DNA of 55,838 nt from Microbacterium sp. (GCA_031277885.1 JAITLM010000120.1:1-55838); one strand, 5' to 3'. Shown: positions 35,846 to 43,637, counted from the first letter of the stretch. Numbers and translations are program-made. Notes: generated by a model from the sequence alone, not told the origin.

Positions 35846-35942
35846 TCCCCCTCCCGTCCTCGCCGTCTTCGCGGTTCCGGCCGTCCCCGCGCCGCCCCGC
35901 GACCGCCCCGTCTGCAGGAGCGCCCCTCGCCCGGGCACCCCT

Positions 35943-36008
35943 CCACTTCCGAGTCGTCCCTGTGAGCGCACTCCATAGCGTGCGCTCACGGGGACGAGGC
36001 GAAGGGGG
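35943..36008. repeat. Dispersed hairpin repeat, copy 1 (cydB-cydDC gap)
   Basis: The left arm starts CTTCCGAGTCGTCCCTGTGA; the right arm starts GTGCGCTCACGGGGACGA; the loop is TCCATAGC. Copies 2 and 3 are at 45994 and 49485. Confidence 0.85.
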
Positions 36009-36053
36009 AAGGGGGGCGGGGCGGGGTGCGTTCACGGCGGGGGAGCGGATCCG

Positions 36054-39000
36054 ATGAAGCCGATCGATCCGCGGCTGCTGCGATGGGCGCCGGCCGCGCG
36101 CACCTACCTCGCGGTCTCGGCGGGCATCGCGCTCGTGCAGACCGCGGTCACGATCGCGTTCGCCGGCCTGCTCGCCGCAGGGATCACGGACGTGGCGGAG
36201 GGGCGCTCGCCGCTCGACCACGTGCCCTGGCTCGCCCTCGTGGTGCTCGCGCGCGCCGTGCTGCTCTGGGTGTCTGAGGCGTGGGGCGCCCGGGCGGCCG
36301 CACAGGCCGGGCGCGAACTGCGGACGGCACTGCTCGACGCGATCTCCCGCCGCGGTCCTGCCTGGCTCGGCACGCGCAACCGCGCCGCCCTCGCGGTCAC
36401 GGCGGGTCACGGACTCGATGCCCTGGATCCGTACTTCTCCCGGTACATCCCGCAGCTCGTGCTCACCGCGATCGCGACGCCTGTCATCGTCGCCGTGATG
36501 TGGTGGCGGGACTGGCCGAGCGGGCTCGCGGCGGTCGTCACGCTGCCGCTCATCCCGCTGTTCCTCATCCTCATCGGCATCGCGACCCGCACGGTGCAGC
36601 GCACGCAGCTGCAGGTGCTGCACGCGCTCGCGGCGCGGTTCGCCGACACGGTGCAGGGCCTCGCCACGCTGCGGCTGTTCGGGAGGGAGCGCCGCGCCGC
36701 CGCCCGGATGCGCGAGACCGCCGACCAGTACCGCCGCGAGACCATGCGCGTGCTGCGGTTCTCGTTCCTCTCCGGCTTCGCGCTCGAGCTGCTCTCGTCG
36801 CTTGCGGTCGCGATCATCGCCGTCTCGGTGGGCCTGCGACTGCTGGACGGCGAGTTGAGTCTCGGCGTCGGCCTGTTCGTGCTGCTGCTGGCGCCGGAGG
36901 CGTTCCTGCCGCTGCGCCAGGTCGGGGTGCAGTTCCACGCCGCCGCCGAGGGCGTCGCCGCGACGGAGGACGTCTTCGAGGTTCTGGAGTCTCCGGCGGC
37001 CGGGTCCGGCGTTCACGGCGCGCACTTTGCTGCAGATGAGCCCGGGATCCGGCCATCTGCGCGCTTCGAAACAGGACGGGGGATCCGGCTGGTCGTCGAC
37101 GGGGTCGCCGTGCGGCACGGAGAGCGGCGGCTGCCGGAGGTGTCGTTCACGGCGGAGCCGGGCAGCGTCACGCTCATCGAAGGACGGAGCGGATCCGGCA
37201 AGTCGAGCCTGCTCGCGGCGCTGCGCGGGGCGGCGTCGCACGAAGGAACGGTCGTGGCGGAAGGCGCGGCGGACCCGGATCCGATCACGTGGCTGGCGTG
37301 GGCCGGCCAGCGCCCGGGGCTCATCCGCGGCACGATCGCCGCGAACGTCGCGCTCGGCGATCCTGAGCCCGATCTTGCGCGCGTCCGCACGGCTCTCGCC
37401 GATGCCGCTGCGCCCGATCTGGATCCGGCGCAGGAGCTCGGCGTGCAGGGGGCGGGGCTCTCCGGAGGTCAGGCGCAGCGCGTCGCCGTGGCCCGCGCCC
37501 TGTACCGGCTCGGATCCGGCGCGCGCGTGCTCGCGCTCGATGAGCCGTCGAGCGCCCTCGACGCCGTGACGGAGCAGCGGCTGTGGGAGTCGCTGCGCCG
37601 TGCCGCCGACCACGGCGCGACGGTGCTGCTCGTCTCGCACCGTGAGTCGGCCCGCACGATCGCGGACCAGGTGGTGCGGATCGGCGACGGCGTCGTCGCG
37701 GCGATGGGCGCCCGGACGGGGGCCGATCTGCGCGAGAGTCCGGCGGCCGCACCGACGGGGTCGTTGAGCGAGGACCGCGAAGCGGACGACCGAGACGAAA
37801 CGCGGCGCCCGGTCGGGGTCGACGTTTCGTCTCCGTCGCGTTCGGCGTCTTCGCTCAAGGACCAGGGGGATCAGGATCCGAATCAGGATCCGGATCCGAT
37901 CCCGGATCTGCCGGCCTCGGTCGGCGGGATCCTGCGGTTCGCGATGCCCCCCGCCCGCCGGTTCCTGCCCGCGATCCTGGCCGGGATCGTCTCGGCGGCG
38001 GCCGCGGTCGGCCTGCTGCTCGTGAGCGGCTGGCTCATCGTCACCGCGTCGCTCGTCGACAACCTCGTGCCGCTCTCGGTCGCGATCGTCGGGGTGCGGT
38101 TCTTCGCGGTGACCCGGGCCGTCACCCGGTACCTCGAGCGCCTCGTGGGTCACGACGCCGCCCTCGGGCGCCTCGCGGATCTGCGGGCCGCGGTCGTGCG
38201 CCGGCTCACTCCGCTGGCCCCCGCCGGACTCGGCTCCACCGACCGCGGCTCCGTGCTCGCCGCCCTCGTCGACGACGTGGAGAACCTGCAGAACCTGCCC
38301 CTGCGCGTGGTGCAGCCGCTGCTGACCGGGGGCGTCGTGGCCCTCGTCTCGATCGGCGTCCTCGCCGTGATCGCCCCCTCGGCGGCCCTCGCTCTCGCGG
38401 TCTGCCTCGTGATCGCGGTCGCCGGTGCGGTCGTGCTCGGCGGCATCGCCGGTGGCAGGGCCGAACGCGCGCTCAGCCGCGACCGCGCCGAGCTCGCCGG
38501 AGCCCTCGTCGACGAGCTCACCGCGCTCGACGTGCTGCAGGCCTACGGAGCAGAGCCGGTCGCACGCGGACGGATCCGCGCCGCCGACGAGGCGCTGCGG
38601 CGCACGACCACCCGGGCCGCCGTCGCGCAGGCGCTGTCGTCTGCGGTCGTATCGGTCACCGCCGGTGCCGCCTCGATCTGGGCGCTCGCGGTCGCGGCGC
38701 CGGGGCAGGCCTGGGGAGCGGTCGACGCGCCCTGGTTCGCGGTCGCCGTGCTGCTGCCGATGGCCGTGTTCGACGTGTTCGCCGCCGTGCCGCAGGCGGC
38801 CTCGGCCTGGCGCGGGGTGCGCGCCGGCGCGGAGCGGATCCACGCCCTGCTGCCCTCCGCCCTGCCGGCCGAGGTGCGCGGCGATGAGGGCGAGGGGCGC
38901 ATCGAGGACGGCGCGCTCCGCCTGCGCGGCGTGACGGCGTCGTGGCCGGGAGCCCGCACCCCTGCCCTGCGCGACCTCGACCTGGACGTCGCGCCGGGCG

Positions 39001-39569
39001 AGCGCATCCTCGTCACCGGATCCAGCGGCGCGGGCAAATCGACGCTCGCCGCCGTCCTCGTGGGCTTCCTGCGCTTCGGGGGCTCCTATCGAGTCGGCGA
39101 CAGTGACGCCGCCCTGGTCCCGGGACCGGAACTGCGCCGCCACGTCGGGCTGTGCGAGCAGGATCCGATGCTCTTCGACGAGGACATCCGGCAGAACCTG
39201 CTGTTCGCGCGCGAGACCGCGACCGATGCCGAGCTGTTCGCCGTGCTCGACCGGGTCGGGCTCGGTCCGTGGGTGCGCGAACGCGGCGGGCTCGACGCGC
39301 GGGTGGGGGAGCGCGGCGCCCTCGTCTCGGGTGGTCAGGCGCAGCGCATCGCGCTGGCCAGGGCGATCCTGCGCGGCTTCCCCGTGCTCGTGCTCGACGA
39401 GCCGACGGCCGGGGTGGATCCGGACGCGTCCGACGCGCTCCTGCGCGATCTGCTGGGCGCGGCCGGATCCCAGACCGTCGTCCTGGTCTCGCACGTGGAG
39501 CCGCCCGCCGGGACGGTCGATCGGACCGTCCGGCTCGACGCGGGGCGCATTCGGGCCGTCCAGGCCTGA
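36054..39569 (+). CDS. cydDC: Fused CydD-CydC ABC exporter (cytochrome bd assembly)
   Basis: 1171 aa containing two complete exporter halves. In proteobacteria CydD and CydC are separate and export thiols or related reductant needed for bd assembly. First half: about six transmembrane segments, Walker A EGRSGSGKSS near 377, LSGGQAQRVAVARAL near 470, Walker B VLALDEPSSALD near 493. Second half: six more segments (about 620-900), Walker A GSSGAGKSTLA near 989, VSGGQAQRIALARAI near 1092, VLVLDEPTAGVD near 1113. The linker (about 568-620) is hydrophilic and encoded by a palindromic repeat followed by GGATCCG units. The ATG at 36054 follows GGGGGAGCGG. Fused CydDC is known in actinobacteria. Confidence 0.95.
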   Translation: MKPIDPRLLRWAPAARTYLAVSAGIALVQTAVTIAFAGLLAAGITDVAEGRSPLDHVPWLALVVLARAVLLWVSEAWGARAAAQAGRELRTALLDAISRRGPAWLGTRNRAALAVTAGHGLDALDPYFSRYIPQLVLTAIATPVIVAVMWWRDWPSGLAAVVTLPLIPLFLILIGIATRTVQRTQLQVLHALAARFADTVQGLATLRLFGRERRAAARMRETADQYRRETMRVLRFSFLSGFALELLSSLAVAIIAVSVGLRLLDGELSLGVGLFVLLLAPEAFLPLRQVGVQFHAAAEGVAATEDVFEVLESPAAGSGVHGAHFAADEPGIRPSARFETGRGIRLVVDGVAVRHGERRLPEVSFTAEPGSVTLIEGRSGSGKSSLLAALRGAASHEGTVVAEGAADPDPITWLAWAGQRPGLIRGTIAANVALGDPEPDLARVRTALADAAAPDLDPAQELGVQGAGLSGGQAQRVAVARALYRLGSGARVLALDEPSSALDAVTEQRLWESLRRAADHGATVLLVSHRESARTIADQVVRIGDGVVAAMGARTGADLRESPAAAPTGSLSEDREADDRDETRRPVGVDVSSPSRSASSLKDQGDQDPNQDPDPIPDLPASVGGILRFAMPPARRFLPAILAGIVSAAAAVGLLLVSGWLIVTASLVDNLVPLSVAIVGVRFFAVTRAVTRYLERLVGHDAALGRLADLRAAVVRRLTPLAPAGLGSTDRGSVLAALVDDVENLQNLPLRVVQPLLTGGVVALVSIGVLAVIAPSAALALAVCLVIAVAGAVVLGGIAGGRAERALSRDRAELAGALVDELTALDVLQAYGAEPVARGRIRAADEALRRTTTRAAVAQALSSAVVSVTAGAASIWALAVAAPGQAWGAVDAPWFAVAVLLPMAVFDVFAAVPQAASAWRGVRAGAERIHALLPSALPAEVRGDEGEGRIEDGALRLRGVTASWPGARTPALRDLDLDVAPGERILVTGSSGAGKSTLAAVLVGFLRFGGSYRVGDSDAALVPGPELRRHVGLCEQDPMLFDEDIRQNLLFARETATDAELFAVLDRVGLGPWVRERGGLDARVGERGALVSGGQAQRIALARAILRGFPVLVLDEPTAGVDPDASDALLRDLLGAAGSQTVVLVSHVEPPAGTVDRTVRLDAGRIRAVQA
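37757..37866 (+). repeat. Palindromic repeat translated in frame as the CydD-CydC linker
   Basis: GGGGTCGTTGAGCGA opens the element, CGAGACGAAACG and CGTTTCGTCTC face each other in the middle, and TCGCTCAAGGACC closes it. These are the same words as the intergenic element at 12760. It encodes about residues 568-604 (SLSEDREADDRDETRR and following) with no stop or frameshift. Confidence 0.82.
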
Positions 39570-39583
39570 GCCGACACGCGCAA

Positions 39584-39621
39584 GCAGCCGGCGCGGCGGA
39601 TCTCACCGCCGCGCCGGCTGC
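39584..39621. terminator. Bidirectional terminator between cydDC and DUF4406 gene
   Basis: GCAGCCGGCGCGGCGG (39584-39599) and its exact complement (39606-39621) form a 16-bp stem with a 6-nt loop, between two convergent stops. Confidence 0.8.
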
Positions 39622-39631
39622 CGACGCGTGG

Positions 39632-40003
39632 TCAGGCGGCGATCCCCGGCACCTCGTCGAGGCGGCGGTAGACCGGGATCCCTCGGTCCTCCGCGATCGT
39701 GACGTCCTGATCGGCCCCGCGGGACTCGCCGGGCAGGCGCAGAACCGCATCGCAGTGCTGCAGCAGGCGCTCGGCCGTCGGGTACATCACCTCGTTCGCG
39801 AGCGGATCGCCGGGGCCCGTCGCGCCGGCGCTGGACAGCACGGGCAGCGCGACCCACTCGCCGATCATCGGGATGTGCCCGGCGCGGAAGATCGGCCAGG
39901 CCGCCTCCTCGAGCCGGGCCAGGTTCTGCGCCATGAGCGCGGGGTCCCCTCCGGTGCCCGAAGCGTAGGGGCCGGCGATCAGGATCATGAGTGGCTTCGT
40001 CAT
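39632..40003 (-). CDS. DUF4406 family protein (nucleoside deoxyribosyltransferase-like fold)
   Basis: 123 aa. It opens ILIAGPYASGTGGDPALMAQNLARLEEAAWPIFRAGHIPMIGEW and continues LLQHCDAVLRLPGESRGADQDVTIAEDRGIPVYRRLDEV. The AGPY start and RLPGxSxGAD block resemble the Rossmann-like nucleoside 2-deoxyribosyltransferase superfamily. The ATG at 40003 is 7 nt from a TATTGT -10, so the mRNA is predicted leaderless. It is divergent from a DeoR-family regulator and shares an overlapping -10 with it. Confidence 0.83.
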   Translation of the reverse strand: MTKPLMILIAGPYASGTGGDPALMAQNLARLEEAAWPIFRAGHIPMIGEWVALPVLSSAGATGPGDPLANEVMYPTAERLLQHCDAVLRLPGESRGADQDVTIAEDRGIPVYRRLDEVPGIAA

Positions 40004-40009
40004 GTCGGG

Positions 40010-40016
40010 TACAATA
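40010..40016. promoter_or_regulatory. Symmetric bidirectional -10 element
   Basis: TACAATA reads TACAAT (-10 for the DeoR gene) on the plus strand and TATTGT (-10 for the DUF4406 gene) on the minus strand. The two hexamers share five base pairs. Confidence 0.65.
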
Positions 40017-40050
40017 CAGCAGAAACGTGCACGACTCGGAAGGAATCGGA

Positions 40051-40806
40051 ATGCTTGCTGCCGCACGCAAGGAGATGCTGCTCGAACGGCTGCGCCGTGA
40101 CGGACGCCTGGTCGCCAAGGACATCGCCGCAGAGCTGGGCCTGTCGGAGGACAGCATCCGCCGCGACCTGCGCGAGCTCGATGCGGCAGGGCTCGCGGTG
40201 CGCGTCTACGGCGGGGCGCTGCCGGCATCGCCCGCCGTCGTCGACTACGGGCGGCGCGCGGCTGTGTCCCCCGACAGCAAGGCGCGCGTGGCCGCCGCGG
40301 CCGCGGCCCTCATCGAGCCCGGGGCGACGGTGATCCTCGATGGCGGCACCACGACGCTCGCGATGGTCGCCCGGATCCCCGTCGCACTGCCGTGCACGGT
40401 CGTCACGCACAGCCCGACGGTGGCCGCCGCGCTGCTCGACCATGCCGCCGACGTCTTCCTCATCGGCGGGCAGCTGTTCAAGCACTCCGCCGTGGCGTGC
40501 GGCGCGGCGGCCGTCGAGGCCGCGCAGCGGATCAGCGCCGACCTGTTCTTCCTCGGCGTCACGGGCGTGCATCCGACGGCGGGGCTGACCACGGGGGATC
40601 CGGAGGAGGCGGCGATGAAGCGCGTCCTCGCCTCACGCGCCGCGGAGACCTACGTGCTCGCGAGCGAGGAGAAGATCGGCACGGCCTCGCGGTTCGGCGT
40701 CCTCGCGCTGGACGAGGTGGCCGGCGTCGTCACGGACGCGGATCCCGCGGATCCGACGCTCCGCGAACTCGTCGCTTCGGGCGTCCGCCTCATCGCGGCG
40801 GACTGA
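40051..40806 (+). CDS. DeoR-family transcriptional regulator
   Basis: 251 aa. The N-terminal HTH is RKEMLLERLRRDGRLVAKDIAAELGLSEDSIRRDLRELDAAGLAVRVYGGAL, with the family RRDL motif. The C-terminal sugar-phosphate sensor domain has ILDGGTTTLAMVARI and LFFLGVTGVHPTAGLTTGDPEEAAMKR. The ATG at 40051 follows GGAAGGAA. Divergence from the DUF4406 gene suggests control of nucleoside or sugar metabolism, as inference. Confidence 0.92.
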   Translation: MLAAARKEMLLERLRRDGRLVAKDIAAELGLSEDSIRRDLRELDAAGLAVRVYGGALPASPAVVDYGRRAAVSPDSKARVAAAAAALIEPGATVILDGGTTTLAMVARIPVALPCTVVTHSPTVAAALLDHAADVFLIGGQLFKHSAVACGAAAVEAAQRISADLFFLGVTGVHPTAGLTTGDPEEAAMKRVLASRAAETYVLASEEKIGTASRFGVLALDEVAGVVTDADPADPTLRELVASGVRLIAAD

Positions 40807-40821
40807 TCCGGATCCGGAGTT

Positions 40822-40926
40822 CCGGACCTTGCGATTCGCGGCGGGATCCCGGGTCCCGACCTTGCCGACCGTGGCGGGGTCCCGGGTCCCGATCTTGCCG
40901 ACCGCGGGGGGATCCCGGGTCCCGAG
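40822..40926. repeat. Three 33-bp tandem repeats
   Basis: Units at 40822-40854, 40855-40887 and 40888-40920, each ending CCCGGGT, plus a partial fourth CCCGAGG. The core is CCCGACCTTGCCGACC with small variations. They lie between the convergent DeoR gene and oxygenase-like gene. No open gene crosses them. Confidence 0.85.
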
Positions 40927-40932
40927 GCGTCG

Positions 40933-41709
40933 TCAGGGCCAGAGCGGTGCAGTGGGCTCGAGCACCTCGCCGAGCGCCTCGAAGGCGTGGCGGCGCTCCT
41001 CGATGCGGCGGTGCAGCTCCTGCTGCGCATCATCGATGACGTCCGGATCCAGTGGCGCCGAGGGGACGTCGGAGCGGGCGTGCTCGGCGGCGAGGTGCGC
41101 GTCGAGCTCGGGGCCCGAAGTCCACGAGGTGATGAGCGCGTAGCGCGGCGCCGTGCCGCGATGCCAGACCGCGTGCCAGAATCGCTGGGTGTCGACGACG
41201 ATCCGGGAGCCTGCGGGCAGCGGCAGTCGCACCTCGGTGGCGGGGTCGAAGCGGTCCTGCCGCAGGATCAGCAGCGAATCCGGATCGTCGGTGAGGTTGT
41301 AGAAGCCGCGGACGACCCAGCCCGTGCCGTCGGGGTTGAGGCGGTTGTTGTCGTCCTGGTGCAGGTTGTAGATCGCGTCGGCGTAGGTGTTCGGCTGCAG
41401 CTCGACCACGCGGCAGCGCCCGATGTTCGCGCCCGCCTCCTGCGCGCGTCGCACGAGTGTCGGGGCCAGGGCCGTCTGCGCGGCGATCCAGACGCCGTCC
41501 TTGTCGGGGCGCGGAGGCGTGTGATTCCAGAAGCCGTTGCAGTCCGCCTCGCCGGAATGGCTCGCGAGCGGCGCGAACCGCGTGACGCCAGAGGAGCGCC
41601 ACGGCGCATACGCGAGATCGAGCCATTCGGCCGGGTCTGCGGACTGATCGTACGGAGCCAGCACCGCGAATCCGGTCTTCTCCAGCGCGGGCGAGTGGAT
41701 GTGCGACAT
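40933..41709 (-). CDS. 2-oxoglutarate/Fe(II) oxygenase-like protein with an iron box
   Basis: 258 aa. The HxD...H facial triad is suggested by YNLHQDDNNRLNPDG and RFWHAVWHRGTAPRYALITSW (the Arg is a co-substrate candidate). The surrounding fold, VVRGFYNLTDDPDSLLILRQDRFD and LPAGSRIVVDTQ, looks like a jelly-roll beta barrel. The ATG at 41709 has GGAGG upstream; a nine-residue longer start was rejected. A DtxR/IdeR-type box lies 33 nt upstream, so it is probably repressed by iron. The substrate is unknown. Confidence 0.75.
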   Translation of the reverse strand: MSHIHSPALEKTGFAVLAPYDQSADPAEWLDLAYAPWRSSGVTRFAPLASHSGEADCNGFWNHTPPRPDKDGVWIAAQTALAPTLVRRAQEAGANIGRCRVVELQPNTYADAIYNLHQDDNNRLNPDGTGWVVRGFYNLTDDPDSLLILRQDRFDPATEVRLPLPAGSRIVVDTQRFWHAVWHRGTAPRYALITSWTSGPELDAHLAAEHARSDVPSAPLDPDVIDDAQQELHRRIEERRHAFEALGEVLEPTAPLWP

Positions 41710-41741
41710 GGCGGGGCCTCCGATCCGTCTTCGCAACCAAC

Positions 41742-41755
41742 TTAGGGCATCCTAA
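41742..41755 (-). promoter_or_regulatory. DtxR/IdeR-type iron box
   Basis: TTAGGGCATCCTAA is a perfect TTAGG-N4-CCTAA palindrome, the core of the known actinobacterial iron box. It overlaps a minus-strand TAAGTT that could be the -10 of the gene at 41709. Confidence 0.78.
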
Positions 41756-41815
41756 CTCGAAGGCGTGCGACGCGTGCGGGGCGCAACCGTGCAAAACCGG
41801 CTCTGCGAACCGTCC

Positions 41816-41821
41816 TACGCT
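41816..41821 (+). promoter_or_regulatory. -10 TACGCT of the MetE-like gene
   Basis: TACGCT ends 7 nt before the ATG at 41829. Confidence 0.65.
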
Positions 41822-41828
41822 GGCAGAC

Positions 41829-42881
41829 ATGACCAACCCCCGCGGAGCGCTGCTGGTCGGCAGCGTGAACTACGACGACGCCGAGACCACGATGCGCACC
41901 GCCGCCGAGATCCTCGGGCCGCGACTGCGGCGCATCCCTGACGGCGAGGTCGGCGTCCGCTTCCACTGGATCATGTTCCAGCCCGATGTGCTCGGGCAGG
42001 CGCAGGGGATCGAGCGCGTCGGCGCCGAGCGGATCCCCTTCGGCGCGGGTCTCGACGCCCGGCCCCTGCGGATCGCCGACGGCGTCGAAGCGTCCGAGAT
42101 CGCGTTGCCGCCGCTCGGCTACGCCTCCGCGGCGCGCGAGTCGTATGCGGTCTTCCGCCGCCTGCGCGCGGAGGGTGCGATCGCCGAGGGCGTGCGCTTC
42201 CAGGTGTCGCTGCCCACGCCGCTCGCCGTGATCTCATCGTTCTTCGCAGGCGACGACCGCGTCGCGATCGAGCCCGTCTACACGGCGGCGCTGCTCGGCG
42301 AGCTCGAGGAGATCCTGGCCGCGATCCCGCACGCCGATCTCGCGATCCAGTGGGACGTCGCGAGCGAGATGGGCATCATCGAGCGCGCCACCGGCTACGG
42401 CAAGGTCATGGACGCGTGGTGGCCCGGGGATCCTTTCGACGGCCTCGTCGCGCGGCTGGCGGCGCTCGTCGACGCGGTGCCGGCGGACGTCGAGGTCGGC
42501 GTGCACCTCTGCTACGGCGATGCCGCGGAGAAGCACTTCATCGAGCCGGCCGACGCCGGCGCGCTCGTCCGCTACGCGAACGCCGTGGTGGCGGCGGTCG
42601 GTCGTCCTCTGACTTGGCTGCACCTGCCCGTCCCGATCGAGCGCGACGACGACGCGTACTTCGCGCCGCTCGACGCGCTGGCGCTGGGCGACGACGTCGA
42701 GCTGTACCTGGGCCTCGTGCACCGCGAGGACGGCGCCGAAGGGGCGGAGCGTCGCATCGCGGCCGCCTCCGCACACGCCGCCGAGTTCGGCGTGGCCACC
42801 GAGTGCGGCATCGGACGGGCCCCCGCCGGATCCACCGAGGGCATCCTGCGCACCCACGCCGAAGTCGCCACGGCCTGGTGA
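41829..42881 (+). CDS. MetE/UROD-like TIM-barrel protein of unknown function
   Basis: 350 aa. LLVGSVNYDDAETTMRTAAEILGPRLRRIPDGEVGVR, LAIQWDVASEMGIIE, VGVHLCYGD and GVATECGIGRAPAG resemble the cobalamin-independent methionine synthase C-terminal fold. The zinc-ligand set of MetE is only partly suggested (His-Cys in HLCYGD and Cys in TECGIG). True methionine synthase activity is not supported because of the short length. It is divergent from the iron-boxed oxygenase but has no iron box of its own. Confidence 0.78.
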   Translation: MTNPRGALLVGSVNYDDAETTMRTAAEILGPRLRRIPDGEVGVRFHWIMFQPDVLGQAQGIERVGAERIPFGAGLDARPLRIADGVEASEIALPPLGYASAARESYAVFRRLRAEGAIAEGVRFQVSLPTPLAVISSFFAGDDRVAIEPVYTAALLGELEEILAAIPHADLAIQWDVASEMGIIERATGYGKVMDAWWPGDPFDGLVARLAALVDAVPADVEVGVHLCYGDAAEKHFIEPADAGALVRYANAVVAAVGRPLTWLHLPVPIERDDDAYFAPLDALALGDDVELYLGLVHREDGAEGAERRIAAASAHAAEFGVATECGIGRAPAGSTEGILRTHAEVATAW

Positions 42882-42905
42882 GGGCGGCGTGGTGCGTCTG
42901 ACGTC

Positions 42906-42968
42906 GCCGAGCGCACGGGATCCCGTCGAGTGCACGGGATCCCGGCGTCGACAGGCCGTGCGCTCGGC
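42906..42968. repeat. Inverted repeat with internal direct repeats, upstream of the tRNA gene
   Basis: GCCGAGCGCACGG (42906-42918) and CCGTGCGCTCGGC (42956-42968) are perfect inverted arms. GCACGGGATCCCG occurs twice inside (42913 and 42932). It may act as the terminator of the MetE-like gene. Confidence 0.65.
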
Positions 42969-43040
42969 AGGATCCGGTGGATTCGGCGGGCGGCGCGCCC
43001 GGGTCGCAGTGCTCGATTCGCGATCGATCCCGCCGTCGCG

Positions 43041-43046
43041 TAAGCT
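43041..43046 (+). promoter_or_regulatory. -10 TAAGCT of tRNA-Ser
   Basis: TAAGCT lies 7 nt before the mature tRNA 5' end. Confidence 0.55.
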
Positions 43047-43053
43047 GTTCCGC

Positions 43054-43144
43054 GGTGACGTGTCCGAGCGGCCGAAGGTGCAACTCTCGAAAAGTTGTGT
43101 AGGGTAACCCCCTACCGTGGGTTCAAATCCCACCGTCACCGCCA
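43054..43144 (+). tRNA. tRNA-Ser (anticodon CGA)
   Basis: The acceptor stem GGTGACG pairs with CGTCACC, followed by discriminator G and encoded CCA. The anticodon stem CAACT/AGTTG encloses loop CTCGAAA with anticodon CGA at 43088-43090. A long variable arm (GTAGGG/CCCTAC) and T arm GTGGG-TTCAAAT-CCCAC complete the class II serine tRNA. It reads UCG codons. Confidence 0.97.
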
Positions 43145-43146
43145 TG

Positions 43147-43172
43147 AAAACCCCCGAGAAATCGGGGGTTTT
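43147..43172 (+). terminator. Intrinsic terminator of tRNA-Ser
   Basis: CCCCCGA, loop GAAA, TCGGGGG and TTTT, preceded by AAAA, so it could work in both directions. It begins 3 nt after the CCA. Confidence 0.9.
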
Positions 43173-43259
43173 CGCGTATCCGGGTGCTGTGTTGCACGGC
43201 CCAGACGAACGGTGAGAGGAGCGGGCGGACAGCCGACAAATGCTGCCCGCCCGCTGCAC

Positions 43260-43457
43260 TCACGCGCGTTCTGCGGAGAACCGGTTCTCCGCCGCGTCGA
43301 ACTCGGTCACGCGCAGGTTCAGTTGCTCGCCGGGCTCGCCCTGGGCGCCTTTCGCGAGGCCGGCAACGCCGGCGTACTCCACGAGAACACCGAACGGCAG
43401 CGACTTCGTGACAGTCGCGGCGATGATGTCACCGGCCGCAAGAGTCTGATCGTCCAT
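43260..43457 (-). CDS. Small S1-like OB-fold protein (65 aa)
   Basis: The sequence MDDQTLAAGDIIAATVTKSL, then PFGVLVEYAGVAGLAKGAQG and EQLNLRVTEFDAAENRFSAE, follows the S1 RNA-binding domain pattern (G-x-V, FGVxV, GL, G-x-L-x-L-x-V-x-x-x-D, R-x-S). It has no partner domain. The ATG is preceded by GGGGGTG. It lies just downstream of the tRNA on the opposite strand, after a lipoprotein gene. RNA binding is inferred from the pattern alone. Confidence 0.6.
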   Translation of the reverse strand: MDDQTLAAGDIIAATVTKSLPFGVLVEYAGVAGLAKGAQGEPGEQLNLRVTEFDAAENRFSAERA

Positions 43458-43502
43458 GTATTCACCCCCTCTCCCAGAATCGGGCGAAGGAGGACAGGAG
43501 GA

Positions 43503-43625
43503 TCACGGGGCGGGCGGGTAGCCCTTCCCATACGTGCCGCGCTTCGCGTCCAGCACCATCCCGATCTTCACGGCTTCATTGTAGATCGCCGCATCGTACG
43601 TGTCTCGTGGGTGAAGCGACGTCAC
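43503..43625 (-). CDS. Possible 40-aa ORF or read-through tail of the lipoprotein
   Basis: A GTG at 43625 would give a 40-aa peptide including YDAAIYNEAVKIGMVLDAKR and ending GKGYPPAP, whose composition looks protein-like. No ribosome site is visible. It lies in the same frame as the lipoprotein gene ending at 43638, separated from it only by TGA and four codons (CTG GCC TTC CCG). It could therefore be a C-terminal extension cut off by a nonsense mutation or made by read-through. Confidence 0.3.
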   Translation of the reverse strand: MTSLHPRDTYDAAIYNEAVKIGMVLDAKRGTYGKGYPPAP

Positions 43626-43637
43626 CGGGAAGGCCAG

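Noticed and set aside
35724..39494. A 1256-aa open frame antisense to cydDC (and similar long antisense frames at 22120-24939, 4761-6992 and 15524-17659).
   Set aside because: Arg/Gly/Asp/Pro-heavy composition, no domain motifs, and full overlap with well-identified genes; typical of shadow frames in high-GC DNA.
40822..40926. Possible CRISPR array.
   Set aside because: The 33-bp units abut with no unique spacers and there are no cas genes.
43054..43172. Integrated element with attachment site at tRNA-Ser.
   Set aside because: No integrase, excisionase or second copy of the tRNA 3' end was seen in the window.
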